Below are positions 10,094 to 21,444 of a DNA stretch of 64,000 nucleotides, piece after piece. The DNA comes from Doryteuthis pealeii. Its lineage: Eukaryota > Mollusca > Cephalopoda > Myopsida > Loliginidae. Each line of letters starts with the position of its first letter. The first letter of the stretch is position 1. The stretch covers positions 88,831,425 through 88,895,424 of the forward strand of contig CM042162.1 in the NCBI GenBank assembly GCA_023376005.1, written 5' to 3'. A model generated the notes under the pieces. That model had not been told where the DNA came from and ran no database searches. It saw only the letters and a list, made by a program, of their open reading frames with translations. The translations under genes were made by a program, and so were the position numbers.

Positions 10094-10616
10094 TGTAGCG
10101 TAATTATTAGGGGTCTACCGGAATTTGGGGTTAAAAATAAAACTGTATTCGGATTTCTAGAGGGAGAGAGGAAGAAGAAATAAGAGCAGACAAAGGTTAA
10201 AATTTGGAAGAGTAAACACACAACGGGGTTCCAGTAACTTGACCGAGGAATGACCCCGAAAGTTGATTTGAAAGTAAAAACGGAAGTTCCGGGTGTTGAC
10301 CGAAAACAGATAAACACAGCGACGCTGAGGAAGAAGAAAATCTGCCTCTTTTCCTTTCGGGGCTAGTAAGATTCAGACATGTTGGTTCCGGTCCCTCGTG
10401 TCGGTGTGGGACAGAAGTACACAACATGATACTATGTTAGGGGATAGAATAATTTGACGATACTCCCTCTCTTTCTCTCTGTCTTTCTTTCTCCCTGAAA
10501 AAGAACGCCTAGAAATTAATACACAGCCCTTTGGGACTATATAACTTGTGTGTATGTTGTTTCTGAACTAACGGCCACTAATAACGACGACTACTACTAA
10601 CGGCGACTACTACAAA
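10094..10616 (+). repeat. LTR-like dispersed repeat, copy R1
   Basis: Homologous to 31987-32517 from TGTAG.GTAATTATTA to ACTACTACAA. It starts with TG and shares CT-rich and GAAAAAGAAC blocks with the other copy. These are solo-LTR-like traits, but the terminal CA and a target duplication could not be fixed, so it may simply be a dispersed repeat of another class. Confidence 0.4.
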
Positions 10617-10844
10617 ACCTTGAGTTGGCCTATACACCACATATCACCCTGTTACACACTATCTCTATTGTATTACAAGAAGAAGCTGACTTCTTGAGTA
10701 TTACTTTATGTTGAAACTTCCCTGCATGTATTTTTATACCGTACTCAAATAAATATTACCATTTTTGTGAATACGACAGAGAGATTCTGACCGATTAAGT
10801 AATTAGGGATAAAAACAGAGAGGTTCAGACCTCTAAGAAAAATG
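10617..10844. other. no feature recognised
   Basis: Short AT-rich spacer before the mariner remnant. Confidence 0.5.
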
Positions 10845-10959
10845 TACGAGGGTAATCCCAAAGGTAAGCCCTCCAAATATTTAGAAATCACAGAAATGTT
10901 TAGTTTTTATTGTCAATGATGTTTACATCATTTTAAAGTTTTAATATGTAATTATTTTT

Positions 10960-11184
10960 CTACATAATCGCTATTTTAGTCGTTGCATCTTTGTAGGCGC
11001 TGTGAAAATTTATGTATGGCCATGTCATTGAGGGAGCGTTGAAAATCGTCATTGTTGTAAACTCCTTACACCACTTGCGAACGTCGTTGAAATCCATACA
11101 TGACTCGCCATACACTTCTGTTAATTGGTGATGAATTTTAATCGGTTTAGTACATTTTGTGTTGAATATCAAATAACTGCACAA
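10960..11184 (-). pseudogene. mariner transposase fragment
   Basis: The frame includes HHQLTEVYGESCM and NDVRKWCKEF, which match the N-terminal helix-turn-helix region of mariner transposases (a typical pattern is IH.QL.EVYG..CMS...VR.W...F). The DDD catalytic part is missing and the downstream residues look unrelated. It is a short internal remnant. Confidence 0.55.
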
Positions 11185-11199
11185 ACTTCACACTCAACG

Positions 11200-14100
11200 G
11201 TAGCATGCACAACAAATATAACAATGCTAATTGCCAGACGAACAGTTTCCCTGCGTCCACAGCACTTTGGAGACCTTAATTTTGGGATTGCCCTTGTACA
11301 GACAGTGTTACCAATAGCCACACGAACAGTTTCCTGCGCCACAGCACTTTGGATACCTTAATTTGGATACCTTGTACAACACTGTGTGACCAAAACCGCA
11401 CGAACAGTTTTCTGCGTCTTCCACTTTTTGGACACCTTACTTTTGGGTTACCTTCGTACATACAGTATTACCAATCAGTTTCTCTGAGTCCACAGCGCTT
11501 TGGAGACCTTAATTTAGGGATTACATTCGTACAAACCCTGTTACCAACAGCCGCACGAACAGTTTTCCTGAATCACCAGCTCTTTGGAGACCTTAATTTT
11601 GGGATTACTTTCATACAGGCACTGTGGCCAAGAGCCAAACGACATGTTTCACTGTGTGCTCAGCTCTTTGTACGACTTACTTTTGGGATTCTCTTCGCAC
11701 AAACAGCGTTACCAATAGCCGCACGAACAGTTTCACTGTGTACACAGCGCTTTGGAGGCCTTACTTTTGGGATAACCTTCGTACAGACAGTCTTACTTAT
11801 AGCTGCACGAACAGTTTCCCTGTGTCCACTGCACTTTTGAACCTTACCTCTGGGGTTACCTTCGTTCAGACAGTCTTACTAAGAGCTGCACGAACAGTTT
11901 CCCTGTGTCCACATCACTTTGGGGCCTTACTTTTGGGGTTACTTTCGTCCAGACAGTCTTACTAATAACTTCACGAACTGTTTCCCTGTGTCCATAGCAA
12001 TTGGAGACCTTATTTTGGGATTACTTTCGTCCAGACAGTATTACCAATAGCGACACGAACAGTTTCCCTGTGTCCACAGCACTTTGTAGACATTACTTTT
12101 GTGGTTACTTTCGTTCCAGACAGTGTTTACAATAGCGGCATGAAACAGTTTCCCTGTGTCCTCAGCAATTGGGACATTACTTTTGTGTTACTTTCGTCCA
12201 GACAGTTTACATGCATGAACAGTTTCCCTGTGCCTCAGCAATTGGAGACATTACTTTTGTGGTTACTTTCGTCCGACAGTGTTTACAATAGCGGCATGAA
12301 CAGTTTCCCTGTGTCCTCAGCAATTGGAGACATTACTTTTGTGGTTACTTTCGTCCAGACAGTGTTTACATAGCGGCACGTTCCCTGTGCAGCAATTGGA
12401 GACATTACTTTTGTGGTTACTTTCGTCCAGACAGTGTTACAATATGAACAGTTTCCCTGTTCCTCAGCAATTGGATACATTACTTTGTGGTTACTTTCGT
12501 CCAGACAGTGTTTACAATAGCGGCATGAACAGTTTCCCTGTGTCCTCAGCAATTGGAGACATTCTTTTGTGGTTACTTTCGTCCAGACAGTGTTTACAAT
12601 AGCGGCATGAACAGTTTCCTGTGTCCTCAGCAATTGGAGACATTACTTTTGTGGTTACTTTCGTCCAGACAGTGTTTACAATAGCGGCATGAACAGTTTT
12701 CCCTGTGTCCTACAATTGAGACATTACTTTTGTGGTTACTTCGTCAGACAGTGTTTACAATAGCGGCATGAACAGTTTCCCTGTGTCCTCAGCAATTGGA
12801 GACATTACTTTTGTGGTTACTTTCGTCCAGACAGTGTTTACAATAGCGGCATGAACAGTTTCCCTGTGTCCTCAGCAATTGAGACATTACTTTTGTGGTT
12901 ACTCGTCCAGACAGTGTTTACAATAGCGGCAATGAACAGTTTCCCTGTGTCCTCAGCAATTGGAGACATTACTTTGTGGTTACTTTCGTCCAGACAGTGT
13001 TTACAATAGCGCGCATGAACAGTTCCCTGTGTCCTCAGCAATTGAGACATTACTTTTGTGGTTACTTTCGTCCAGACAGTGTTACATAGCGGCATGAACA
13101 GTTTCCCTGTGTCCTCAGCAATTGGAGACATTACTTTTGTGGTTACTTTCGTCCAGACATGTTTACAATAGCGGCAATGAACAGTTCCCTGTGTCCTCAG
13201 CAATTGGGAACATTACTTTTGTGTTACTTTCGTCCAGACAGTGTTTACAATAGCGGCATGAACAGTTTCCCTGTGTCCTCAGCAATTGGATACATTACTT
13301 TTTGTGGTTACTTTCGTCCAGACAGTGTTTTACAATTGAACAGTTTCCCTGTGTCCTTTGAGACATTACTTGTGGTTACTTTCGTCCAGACAGTGTTTAC
13401 AATACAATCTGTGTCCTCAGCAATTGGAGACATTACTTTTGTTACTTTCGTCCAGACAGTGTTTACAATAGCGGGACTCCTCCAATTGAGACATTACTTT
13501 TGTGTTACTTTCGTCCAGACAGTGTTTCAATAGCATGAAAGTTTCCCGTGTCCTCAGCAATTGGAGACATTACTTTTGTGGTTACTTTCGTCCAGACAGT
13601 GGTTTACAATAGCGGCCATGAACAGTTTCCCTGTGTCCTCAGCAATTGGAGACATTACTTTTGTGGTTACTTCGTCCAGACAGTGTTACAATAGCGGCAT
13701 GAACAGTTTCCCTGTGTCCCAGCATTTGGAGACATTACTTTTGTGTTACTTTCGTCCAGACAGGTTTACAATAGCGGCACAGTTTCCCTGTGTCCTCAGC
13801 AATTGGAGACATTACTTTTGTGGTTACTTTCGTCCAGACAGTGTTTACAATAGCGACACGAACAGTTTCCCTGTGTCCACAGCACTTTGTAGACATTACT
13901 TTTGTAGTTACTTTCGTCAGACAGTGTTTACACAAGACTTACACTTTCGTCCAGACAGTGTAGCGACACGACAGTCCACAGCACTTTGAGACATTACTTT
14001 GTAGTTACTTTCGTCCAGACAGTGTTTACAATAGCAGCATGAACAGTTTTCCCTGTATCGCCGGCGCTTTGGGGTCTTACTTTTGTGATTACCCTCGTGC
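11200..14100 (+). repeat. ~83-bp satellite derived from a mariner end
   Basis: Roughly 34 head-to-tail units. The unit contains TTACTTTCGTCCAGACAGTG, AATAGCGGCATGAACAG, TTTCCCTGTGTCC and CAGCAATTGGAGACATTAC. The first third (11200-12000) is diverged, whereas 12100-13900 is nearly uniform apart from many short deletions. Each unit contains a version of the mariner inverted tip (CTTACTTTTGGGATTACC, then TTCGTAC, in the older units). Long frames across it are artefacts. Confidence 0.85.
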
Positions 14101-14104
14101 ATTG

Positions 14105-14330
14105 ATTTTATTTCAGATCTTTCTGAGCAACGTTAGTTAATTATTTCGGGGAAATCTCGAGCAAGAATTTCCAAATTCTTGTCGTCGATATTTTAAATCT
14201 CTTCCGCTTACTTCACCGTGTCTACAACGTAAATAAAAGATGGTTTAAGAGAACAATAATTTGAGAAACCTTCAGCGGCCAGTGGGAAGAGGGGTGGGTT
14301 TTTTTATTTAAAACGCGGTCAGATCAATCA
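14105..14330 (+). repeat. family P repeat, uninterrupted copy
   Basis: Gives the empty-site version (CTACAACGTAAATAAAAGATGG) of the sequence split at 7635/8634. Confidence 0.7.
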
Positions 14331-14574
14331 ACCTCTACGCCCCCTGCCCCCCCCCCACCCAATCCGATGCTGTCAAGTGCTTCTCCTGAATTATTTCCCT
14401 CCGAAATCAGATACTGACCGCACTGAGGATCTTCTATACATCCAGACAATGCAATTTACACACCGGGTCATAAATAGATAGAAATCCCACCAGGACGAAA
14501 TATAATGAGAACAAAGCAATGTTTATGACGTGATCGCCAACAGAATGATGTACGCAAAGTGTATTTATTCATAC
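14331..14574. other. no feature recognised
   Basis: C-rich tract near 14342 followed by ordinary sequence. Confidence 0.5.
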
Positions 14575-15000
14575 TAGCAAATGTGGAGAAAGGTAGACAA
14601 ACACGGTAGGTTGTACAAAATTAATATTTATTGGAGGTAGTGATGTCGACGTCAGAACGTTTCGGTCTGTTAGACCTTCTTCAGGACGTTGAATTGAGTT
14701 CTTTCTTCAACGGGAAACATTTTTGATATATCCGGGTTAAGGGATTTATTCTGAAGTTGGTATTTGGTATATTATCGCAGTAGTAATTGGTATGTCGAAC
14801 ATCAATCCGTCTTCCGAGCTGTCGTGGTGACGTCTAGTGAGTAAGTTTTACTTGTAGGCATTAGGTATAGGTCCAACATAGTGTTGACTATTTATACATG
14901 ACACTGTCCAATCAGATTATAGTGAGGGGGTACCAAGGTATTTACATATTTATTATATCAATCTTCATACTGGTGAATTAGAAGGTCTTGAATAAGGGAG
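14575..15000 (-). mobile_element. possible Penelope-like or retrozyme-like fragment
   Basis: Starts beside CATACTAGCAAAT and holds the hammerhead-like motif at 14649-14689. No protein remnant was identified, so the assignment rests only on the ribozyme-like motif. Confidence 0.3.
14649..14689 (-). ncRNA. hammerhead-like motif
   Basis: Minus strand: helix I ACGTC (14689-14685) with GACGT (14653-14649); core CTGAAGA (14684-14678); one extra A; helix II GGTCT / AGACC with loop AAC (14676-14664); then GAAA. Helix III and the cleavage triplet are irregular (a bulged T is needed), so activity is doubtful. Confidence 0.55.
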
Positions 15001-15240
15001 GGTGGTCAATTGTTGGTGTTACTAGGAGTGTTTAAGTTGGTAGTGGGAGTTCTATTTAATCATTTTTTTTTATTCTTATTTTTTTTTCAGATGGGGTTTG
15101 TAGCTAGTAAGTTTCTGTCAATGATGCCACAGGTATTAGGTGTTGAGAGATGTCGTTGGTGGGTCATATACGCTGGGTTTCGTGGAGATAAAGTGAGTCA
15201 TATAGAATTTTTTTAAAATATTAATTTCCTCTTATTTCTC
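15001..15240. other. no feature recognised
   Basis: T-rich sequence without a supported gene. Confidence 0.5.
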
Positions 15241-15246
15241 CCATAC

Positions 15247-15360
15247 TAGCAAATACATTAACCCTATGGGTGCCAGTATTTAAGTTTTAATGTAATAGAA
15301 TATTATAATAAATAGAAAAATTAACGAAACTAAATAAGAACGCATATAAGAATATTACAC
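15247..15360 (-). mobile_element. Helitron-like G fragment (3' end)
   Basis: ACTAGCAAATACATT, a decayed hairpin (ACCCTATGGGT), then TATTTAAGTTTTAATGTAAT, as in copies G1-G3. The rest of the element is missing. Confidence 0.5.
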
Positions 15361-15875
15361 TTATTTCAATGTTATTTTGATACATATATATTATTGATTT
15401 AAGTGCTTGTAAATTCTGGTTTATAGTGAAAAGGTAAATGGGTGGGGAGAGGGAGAGAAAAGTCAACTGACTGACCCCCCCCCCGAAATGAAAACACCAT
15501 TTCCACACATTCCAAAGCATTCCGAATTTCTTCTCATTCCCCTAGACTACCGACCAATAACCCATCCCCTTTTCTTTGTTGTAAGCGGGAAATGTTGTAC
15601 ATTTGTGATGAGGTGAAAGGTGACGTAATCTGCTTGAGACTAGTTACGTCACGTAATGATGAGAGCAATCACCAAGACAACAGTCGTGAGGCGCCTCGTC
15701 GGACAAAACGTAAAGTAGACACGGGTAGGTAACATGTTGAAGATTCAGTTCGATATTGATCGAATATTACCTACGCCATAAGCAAAAAAAAAAAAGAAAA
15801 AAAATCTTTTAAACTAAAAACAAAAAAGAAAACAGGATATATTTAAACAAAATAAAATTGAACGATAAATTGAAT
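15361..15875. other. no feature recognised
   Basis: Mixed AT-rich sequence with C and A runs; no supported gene. Confidence 0.5.
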
Positions 15876-15876
15876 A

Positions 15877-15877
<1 letters not shown>

Positions 15878-15908
<31 letters not shown>

Positions 15909-15909
15909 T

Positions 15910-15962
<53 letters not shown>
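15878..15962. repeat. (TA)n then (GA)n microsatellite
   Basis: TA-rich run followed by about 21 GA units. Confidence 0.95.
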
Positions 15963-15966
<4 letters not shown>

Positions 15967-16134
15967 GCTCTAATATGTTTGCTAATAATATGATAGTATT
16001 AGAAAGCAGTTATTAATTTATTAAACCCAGTTTTGTTAAAATCATTATGCAAATTATTCCCACCATATACTATGTAAATCTTTATTTCTTAGAAATATAT
16101 CAGACATATTTCAGGATTTTAAATGAATTAATTC

Positions 16135-16400
16135 CCCGGGCCTTTCGGGGCCGGTGTTTATTAATGATATTAACGGCGTGATCCCAGGGGGCCATCCCCC
16201 CAGGCAACACTGCTACCTCGATTTAAAAGGGTCGGGTTGGATTTATTGCCCAGTGCATGGGCGCCCATTGAAGGGGAAAGTCGACGGGATCCACGAATGT
16301 TTGCACCCGCCACCCATGAGATTCGGTTCGTGGGTGGTCCCACATTAATAGGGCCTTGTGCCTAGCCGTACACGTTGGAGTACGTGGTAAATACAAATAA
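16135..16400 (+). mobile_element. family L GC-rich repeat, copy L1
   Basis: Shares GATCCCAGGGGGC, TTTATTGCCCA and GACGGGATC blocks with 40795-41010, 41080-41300 and, reversed, 54935-55150. Class unknown. Confidence 0.6.
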
Positions 16401-16435
16401 CATGGGCGCTTCGGGGTCTGTGTCTATTAATGAAA

Positions 16436-16830
16436 CTAGCAAAATAAAAAACACCATCCGGGCGATGTAAAAATAGATTTTGAAATATATTGCTTGAGGA
16501 GGTGGAAGTTAAAAATTAAATGTCAGAGAGTTTGAACCATAAATCATGAAATCATCAAATTTATTAAAGGAGTAAAAAAAAATAAAACAATTTGTAATCG
16601 AAACTAAGTTCTATTAACTTGAATAACTGAATATCTATTCAAATAAAACAAACAATATGTAAATATATGATACCGGGGATGTATCTATTAAAACTTGTTT
16701 GAAAAAACAATAAAAATTGTCTAATGCTGCATGCTCAAAATGTTATGACGATTTCGGGTATAGTGACGTAAGCAGTGACGTAGTTTTTGTTACAGATAAA
16801 AACCGGAAGCGAATCTCCATTATTAATAGA
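16436..16830 (-). mobile_element. Helitron-like element family H, copy H1
   Basis: Minus-strand 3' end has hairpin ACATCGCCCGGATGGTGT (16450-16468), then T/A-rich spacer, then CTAG (16436-16439) and T. The 5' end shows AATGGAGATTCGC and the TGACGTAAGC..GTGACGTAG block. A second copy is at 57787-58165. Confidence 0.55.
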
Positions 16831-16854
16831 TTAACGACGTGATCCTATGTACCC

Positions 16855-18013
16855 AAATATATTCATTCCCTGGATGCAAGTATTTAAGTTTCAATGTAAT
16901 AAAATATTATATTAGCTTAGAAAGGATTAGAAAGGATTTAGAAAACTAAATAAGAATGTAGATAAAAAGATTTGAAATTGAGTTGGGGTATAATTGAAAA
17001 ATAGAACAATTGAAACTTCCTCTTCCATCACTCCTGCCTTTCATTGCTAAATTTTCCTAATTTAACTATTTAGTTAAATTAGGAAGAAAAGAATAAATTT
17101 CAGTTATTTCTTATTGTTAATCGATTTCTTTAGAGATTTATCCCTGAGATTTTTACTCATATTCAATAAGATAAAACCAAACAATTAGAAATCAATAATA
17201 CTAAGCAAATATTAATTAAAATCAAATGTTTTGTATCAACAGGCAAATGAGACTTCCCTTTCACACTGTAAACCGTTATATTGTTGTATATATAAATACA
17301 ATTCCTAGAAACTTAGTATTAATAATATAAAACAATTTTATTAATAATTGAGATTTAAATAAGGTAATTTATGAGGAAGTGCATCCCGGTCTCCTGCCTC
17401 AGAAATTGCTACCCGGTGACTATCAAAATAACGTCCCCAGCTATGTCGTCTCGGTGGTGTTACTTGAAAGAAAACAACCAACTTAGAGCGTTAAATGTAT
17501 TTTAGAGGGGGGATGCTTCTCTTTTTTTATATGAACAAATGGAGATGGGTGGATAGAATATAAACAAAGTAAAAAAATGAACAAATTGAGATAGATAGAT
17601 AGATAGATAGATAGATATCCATCTTCATATCTAAACAAGAATTACGTCAAATTTCTATAAATGAACAAGAATTACGACAAATGTCTATAAATACATTTCT
17701 AAACAAATTACGATAAATAAATAAGAATTACGACAAACATAGAGAAGCCCCCCCTCTAAAATACATTTAACGCCCTAAGTTAGTTGTTTTCTTTCAAGTA
17801 ACACCACCGAGACGACATAGCTCGGGACGTTATTTCAATAGTCACCGGGTAGCAATTTCTGAGGCAGGAGACCGGGACGCACTTCCTCATAAATTACCTT
17901 AAATAAATATAAAATCATGGAAAATTTGACGTAAATAACAAAGGGAATTGTGACTTGAGTAGTGATATAGTTTCCGTTACAGACAGACAAACACACAATC
18001 TCCATTACAATAA
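16855..18013 (-). mobile_element. Helitron-like element copy G2, split by a fold-back insertion
   Basis: Aligns with G1 and G3 over 16855-17362 and resumes at 17907-18013. The ~536-bp interruption is the fold-back element. Its 3' hairpin is decayed. Confidence 0.55.
17363..17898. mobile_element. fold-back DNA transposon (MITE-like) with 8-bp target duplication
   Basis: Inverted repeats of about 150 bp (17363-17520 and 17740-17898) begin GGTAATTTATGAGGAAG. The flanking 8-bp TTAAATAA (17355-17362 and 17899-17906) is a target duplication. The unoccupied site is seen in Helitron copy G3 near 49330. The interior holds GATA repeats and three ATTACGA(C)AAAT.TCTATAAAT-like units. No transposase. An 8-bp duplication suggests hAT or Merlin mobilisation. 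Confidence 0.8.
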
Positions 18014-18035
18014 AAATTTCACTGATAGAGGGGTG

Positions 18036-18054
18036 CGCGCGCGTGCGAGAGAGC

Positions 18055-18086
<32 letters not shown>

Positions 18087-18105
18087 GAGAGGGGGGGAGA
18101 GAGAG
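18036..18105. repeat. GA-rich simple repeat
   Basis: GAGA and GACA units with a G run. Confidence 0.95.
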
Positions 18106-18181
18106 AATTCGAAGGCCCCGATAATCTATCAAAGTGAATTTATAGCACATTATAAGATGACTTTGAAATCTACAGCTCATT

Positions 18182-18815
18182 GTTGGTTGGTTGTTGGTTG
18201 GCTGGTTAGTTCGATTTTACGGCATGTCAACCCATGTTGGGTTATTTTATGCCGAAGACGTTTTGTTTTGCTCATTCTTGATGCGTATACATTTTTAAAA
18301 CTCAATTTGTTAACACATTTTTGAACTTACTTTTTATATTCAACCCACAGATGGAACTAGAACAGGTTCTACAACTCTGATCAAAGTGGACCTGGGAGTA
18401 ATAGTTATAAAAGGATACTCCATACACCCCACAGCTCCAGAGATGGAAACTTAATCACTAGATGCAGTCTAACGTCATATCCAGGAAACTAAGACCCTCA
18501 GCCATTGCCTTCTAGCGCATATACCATAAAAAGTTTTTTCATTTTCCGTAAGGGCAATAGGAGTGGACAATCCTATAAGTGCGATGGATTAACGTGACCA
18601 AATCGGAGAGGGATGTAGAATACGTCGACTGCACCTCTACAGAGGGGATAAGACCCCCCCCCCCCGCACAAGGGGGTCACCTGTTGGCCATGGGAGACGA
18701 CCGATGATACTTAAGGATGGTTTTCTGGCGTCTGAGTAGCGCATGACATGCAACACACAACTTTGGCATTTACTTAAGCTAGATGGGCGGTCGGAGAGGC
18801 TCATCTGATTAATCA
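18182..18815 (+). mobile_element. family C element, copy C3
   Basis: Begins with a (TTGG)n run and ACGGCATGTCAACCC..GGGTTATTTTATGCCG, then the CAGATGGAACTAGAACAGG block and later family blocks to 18815. Inner terminal blocks (GGCAT..ATGCC) are complementary. Confidence 0.7.
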
Positions 18816-18849
18816 AACTGAGTTTTAAAAAATTTTTTTAAAAGAAATG

Positions 18850-18970
18850 GAGTTAAAATAATTTGAATAACGATCAAGCATAAATACAAAGACAGAACGT
18901 CTCTGGCATAAAATAACCCAACAAGGCTTGATATGCCGTCAAATTCAACAAAACAAACCATGACTAGATT
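18850..18970 (-). mobile_element. family C terminal fragment
   Basis: Minus-strand end block (CATAAAATAACCCAACAAGG, CATGCCG-like). It faces C3 tail to tail. Confidence 0.6.
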
Positions 18971-19440
18971 TCTAACTAGTAGTATATTCTGTGTATTTGA
19001 TTCGTTATTTGTTAAATAAACAAGCAGGAAATATAAAAACACCCCCAGGTGGTGTAAAAATTAACTTTTCTTTATTTCGTAAACAAAATGTAAACAGATC
19101 TTTGAAATCTTATATTTCTTTACATAATAAACATGAAAAAATAGTTTTTCCTGTGAAAATAAATATATTTTCTTCCTAACACAACCAAGTCTCTAACAAT
19201 CAAATTCAAATTAATTCAGATGTCTAATTTTTTTTTCTTTGAGGGGGGGGGGTGCGTTGAAAGCATTCTGTTTTGATTATTGTCTGTTGTAAATCAAAAA
19301 AAATATGACATACCATAATCAAAACAGAAATGTTTTTTTCTTCATAAAATATAAAATTTTATGCAGAACATCACGTGATTATTTCTTGTTTGTAAATATT
19401 TTTTTCGTAAAACTCTATTTACATTTATTTGTGTAAGAAA
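18971..19440. other. AT-rich, possible Helitron H tip
   Basis: A hairpin ACACCCCCAGGTGGTGT near 19038-19055 resembles the family H 3' hairpin. Otherwise nothing is recognised. Confidence 0.35.
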
Positions 19441-19666
19441 GTAAAGTCGTCGGGTGGCCTAATGTCGGTATCATACACAGCAATGGAGTCTATCCCCTTT
19501 TCACTAGCGCTAGACTAAGGACGTTGTTTTGGCGGCTATCTACCATCAGATCCTCACTTTATAGTACAGATCCCTCGGCTACCCATACGCTGAGCTGAAG
19601 AGGGTCGGTAACGAACCCAGAACCTTGTGGCTCCTAAGCTGACGCTCTACGGACTGAGCTAAACCG
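19441..19666 (-). mobile_element. tRNA-derived SINE family A, copy A1
   Basis: Minus strand: tRNA-like head (TTTAGCTCAGTCCGTAGAGC; B-box-like GGTTCGTTACC), a body with CTCAGCGTATGGGTAGC and TAGCGCTAGTGAAAAGGGG, and a CCCGACGACTTTAC tail. The six copies in the window share this order. No hammerhead core is present. Confidence 0.8.
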
Positions 19667-19724
19667 AAGATGTTCATTGGCATACACCCTATCAAATGCG
19701 AATCATTTTTAAACAGATGTATTT

Positions 19725-19815
19725 CATCCGTAGATGGTACCCTCACTGTTTCAACACCGGGTCAGAGTCTACCTGGGAGTAATGCCAACAAAAGGATACT
19801 CTACACTCTCCAGTT
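19725..19815 (+). mobile_element. family C internal fragment
   Basis: Matches the block around ACACCGGGTCAGAGT..ACCTGGGAGTAATG. Confidence 0.55.
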
Positions 19816-19829
19816 AGATAACTTTATTT

Positions 19830-19995
19830 AGCCATACATTTGAACATATATGCCCGCCTAAATTCATTAATTATTAACTAATTAATTTTCAAAATTAGGT
19901 ATGACTTCAATTAAGCACATATCCTCCAAAAATTGTCGGCTAAAAGCCATATCAAATAAACACATTGTTTATTTACTTACTCTCATAACTTTAAA
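19830..19995 (+). mobile_element. SINE Q tail, 5'-truncated copy
   Basis: Matches the body and tail of the 930-1245 SINE (GAACATATATGCCCGCC to TTACTCTCATA). Head and ribozyme are absent. Confidence 0.75.
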
Positions 19996-20024
19996 TATAT
20001 ATAAGAATAAAACAAATTATATAT

Positions 20025-20110
20025 AAATCAATAATACCGGGTTTGTATTTATTAAAACTTGCTTTAACAAACAATGTGGATCGTTTAATGTTTCATAATT
20101 AATTTCTCTG
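20025..20110 (-). mobile_element. Helitron H internal fragment
   Basis: ATACCGGGTTTGTATTTATTAA and following sequence match 16670-16735 and 58000-58060. Confidence 0.45.
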
Positions 20111-20424
20111 TATATATTCTTTATTCTATGTATTAATGATTATGACTCTTCAAACTATTTGCCAACATAAAAACCCATTGACCTTAAATTTATCACTGGA
20201 TCCTGCATCAACGATTGGAATACACTAACAAAAATATTTCCAAACATTGATTTCACCAAAATGTTTGCTCATTAACTCAAATTATTTATTAAATATAAAT
20301 TTTTAATACGTATAAGTAAACTTATAATCAACCTTCAAACTATGTAAAAATAAACAAAAAATAACTAAAAAAAAAATTAAAAACAACAACTGAAGTGGTT
20401 CTAGAATAAGCTCAGTCCTGATTA

Positions 20425-21025
20425 GTTTGGTGTGGTTTGGTTTTACGGCATATCAACCTCAGTGGGTCATTTAATGCCGATAAAGTTTTGAAATAAATCA
20501 ATTCTTAATGGATAATACAATTTTTTTATAAATATATTTTTCTATTTAACCCATAGATTAGACCCTAACAGGTACTACCACTCCGGGTCAGAGTGGACCA
20601 GGATCAATGGTGATGAAGGGGTGCTCCACATTCCCTAAACCTCCAGAACTGGAACCTCACCATCAGATAGAGTTTAACGTCATTCCCAGGACTTGTAGAC
20701 CCTCAGTCACCGCCTTCTAGCACCCATATGATAAAAAAGGGGTTGGGGCTTGCCATGAGGGAAATAGGGTTGGGAAAATCATATAGATGCTAGAGACCAG
20801 CCGATTGATCAGAGGGGGCCTCTCCGACCGCCCGTCTAGCCCAAGATAGGGTCAAAGTGGAGTATTGCAAGTCATGAACTGTTCATCCACCTGGGTTCTA
20901 TCCTTAAGCATCACGGGTCGCCCCCCCCCACGGCCAACAGGTGGCCCATTGGGGGAGTCTTACCCCTCTGCAGAGGTGTAGTCGGTGCATTCTAGTGTCC
21001 CAGCCGACAGGGCGGCAGTCCTAAT
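20425..21025 (+). mobile_element. family C element, copy C4
   Basis: Well preserved copy from TTTTACGGCATATCAACCTC to CAGCCGACAGGGCGG. It includes the GACCCTAACAGGTACTACCA, TTTAACGTCATTCCCAGG and GACCGCCCGTCTAGCCC blocks. Small frames across it change phase between copies, so it is not coding. Confidence 0.75.
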
Positions 21026-21440
21026 TAGTGATCATCCTCCACACATTTCTACAACAACAAACATTACGTTCTATTTTCTTTTTTTGTTTTGTTTTGTTTT
21101 GTTTTATGTGACTTTGTTGTTCTTCTTCTGACACATTGATAAACTAAAGCAATTGCTAAGGCTATTGTGACATAAGTAGTGACGTAATTTCGGTTACAGA
21201 CAGACACCGAATCACCATTATATATAGTTATATACAGCAGGTGTGATTGTAAGCGTATGTGTGAGATTAATGAAAACACATTTTCTTTTTTACTATATCG
21301 AAAATTATGAAGAAAGAGTTTAATGAGATATCGATGTCTTGTTATCAAGTGCTGATTCGATAAGCTGATTATGTTTACAATTCATTAAAACGCGACGCTG
21401 ACATTCAAGTGTGCATTTAACTGCGAATATTTGTGTATGG
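21026..21440. other. mostly unrecognised; Helitron 5' fragment at 21165-21225
   Basis: GTGACGTAATTTCGGTTACAG followed by GACAGACACCGAATC matches the Helitron G/H 5' end (minus orientation). The remainder shows nothing. Confidence 0.4.
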
Positions 21441-21444
21441 ACCT

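Larger units (their letters stand above)
10845..14101 (-). mobile_element. mariner remnant enclosing a satellite
   Basis: The left tip TACGAGGGTAATCCCAAAGG starts at 10845. A matching inverted tip (CTTACTTTTGTGATTACCC, then TCGTGCA) ends at 14101. Between them are a transposase fragment and the ~83-bp satellite. The spacing, about 3.26 kb, is far above the usual 1.3 kb for mariner because the array fills the interior. Confidence 0.6.

Noticed and set aside
11349..11840. 163-residue frame and neighbours with recurring motifs
   Set aside because: Open only because the 83-bp satellite unit is translated in shifting frames; the phase breaks with each deletion.
12000..14000. CRISPR-like array (regular repeats)
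   Set aside because: Units are contiguous with no unique spacers, and the setting is eukaryotic.
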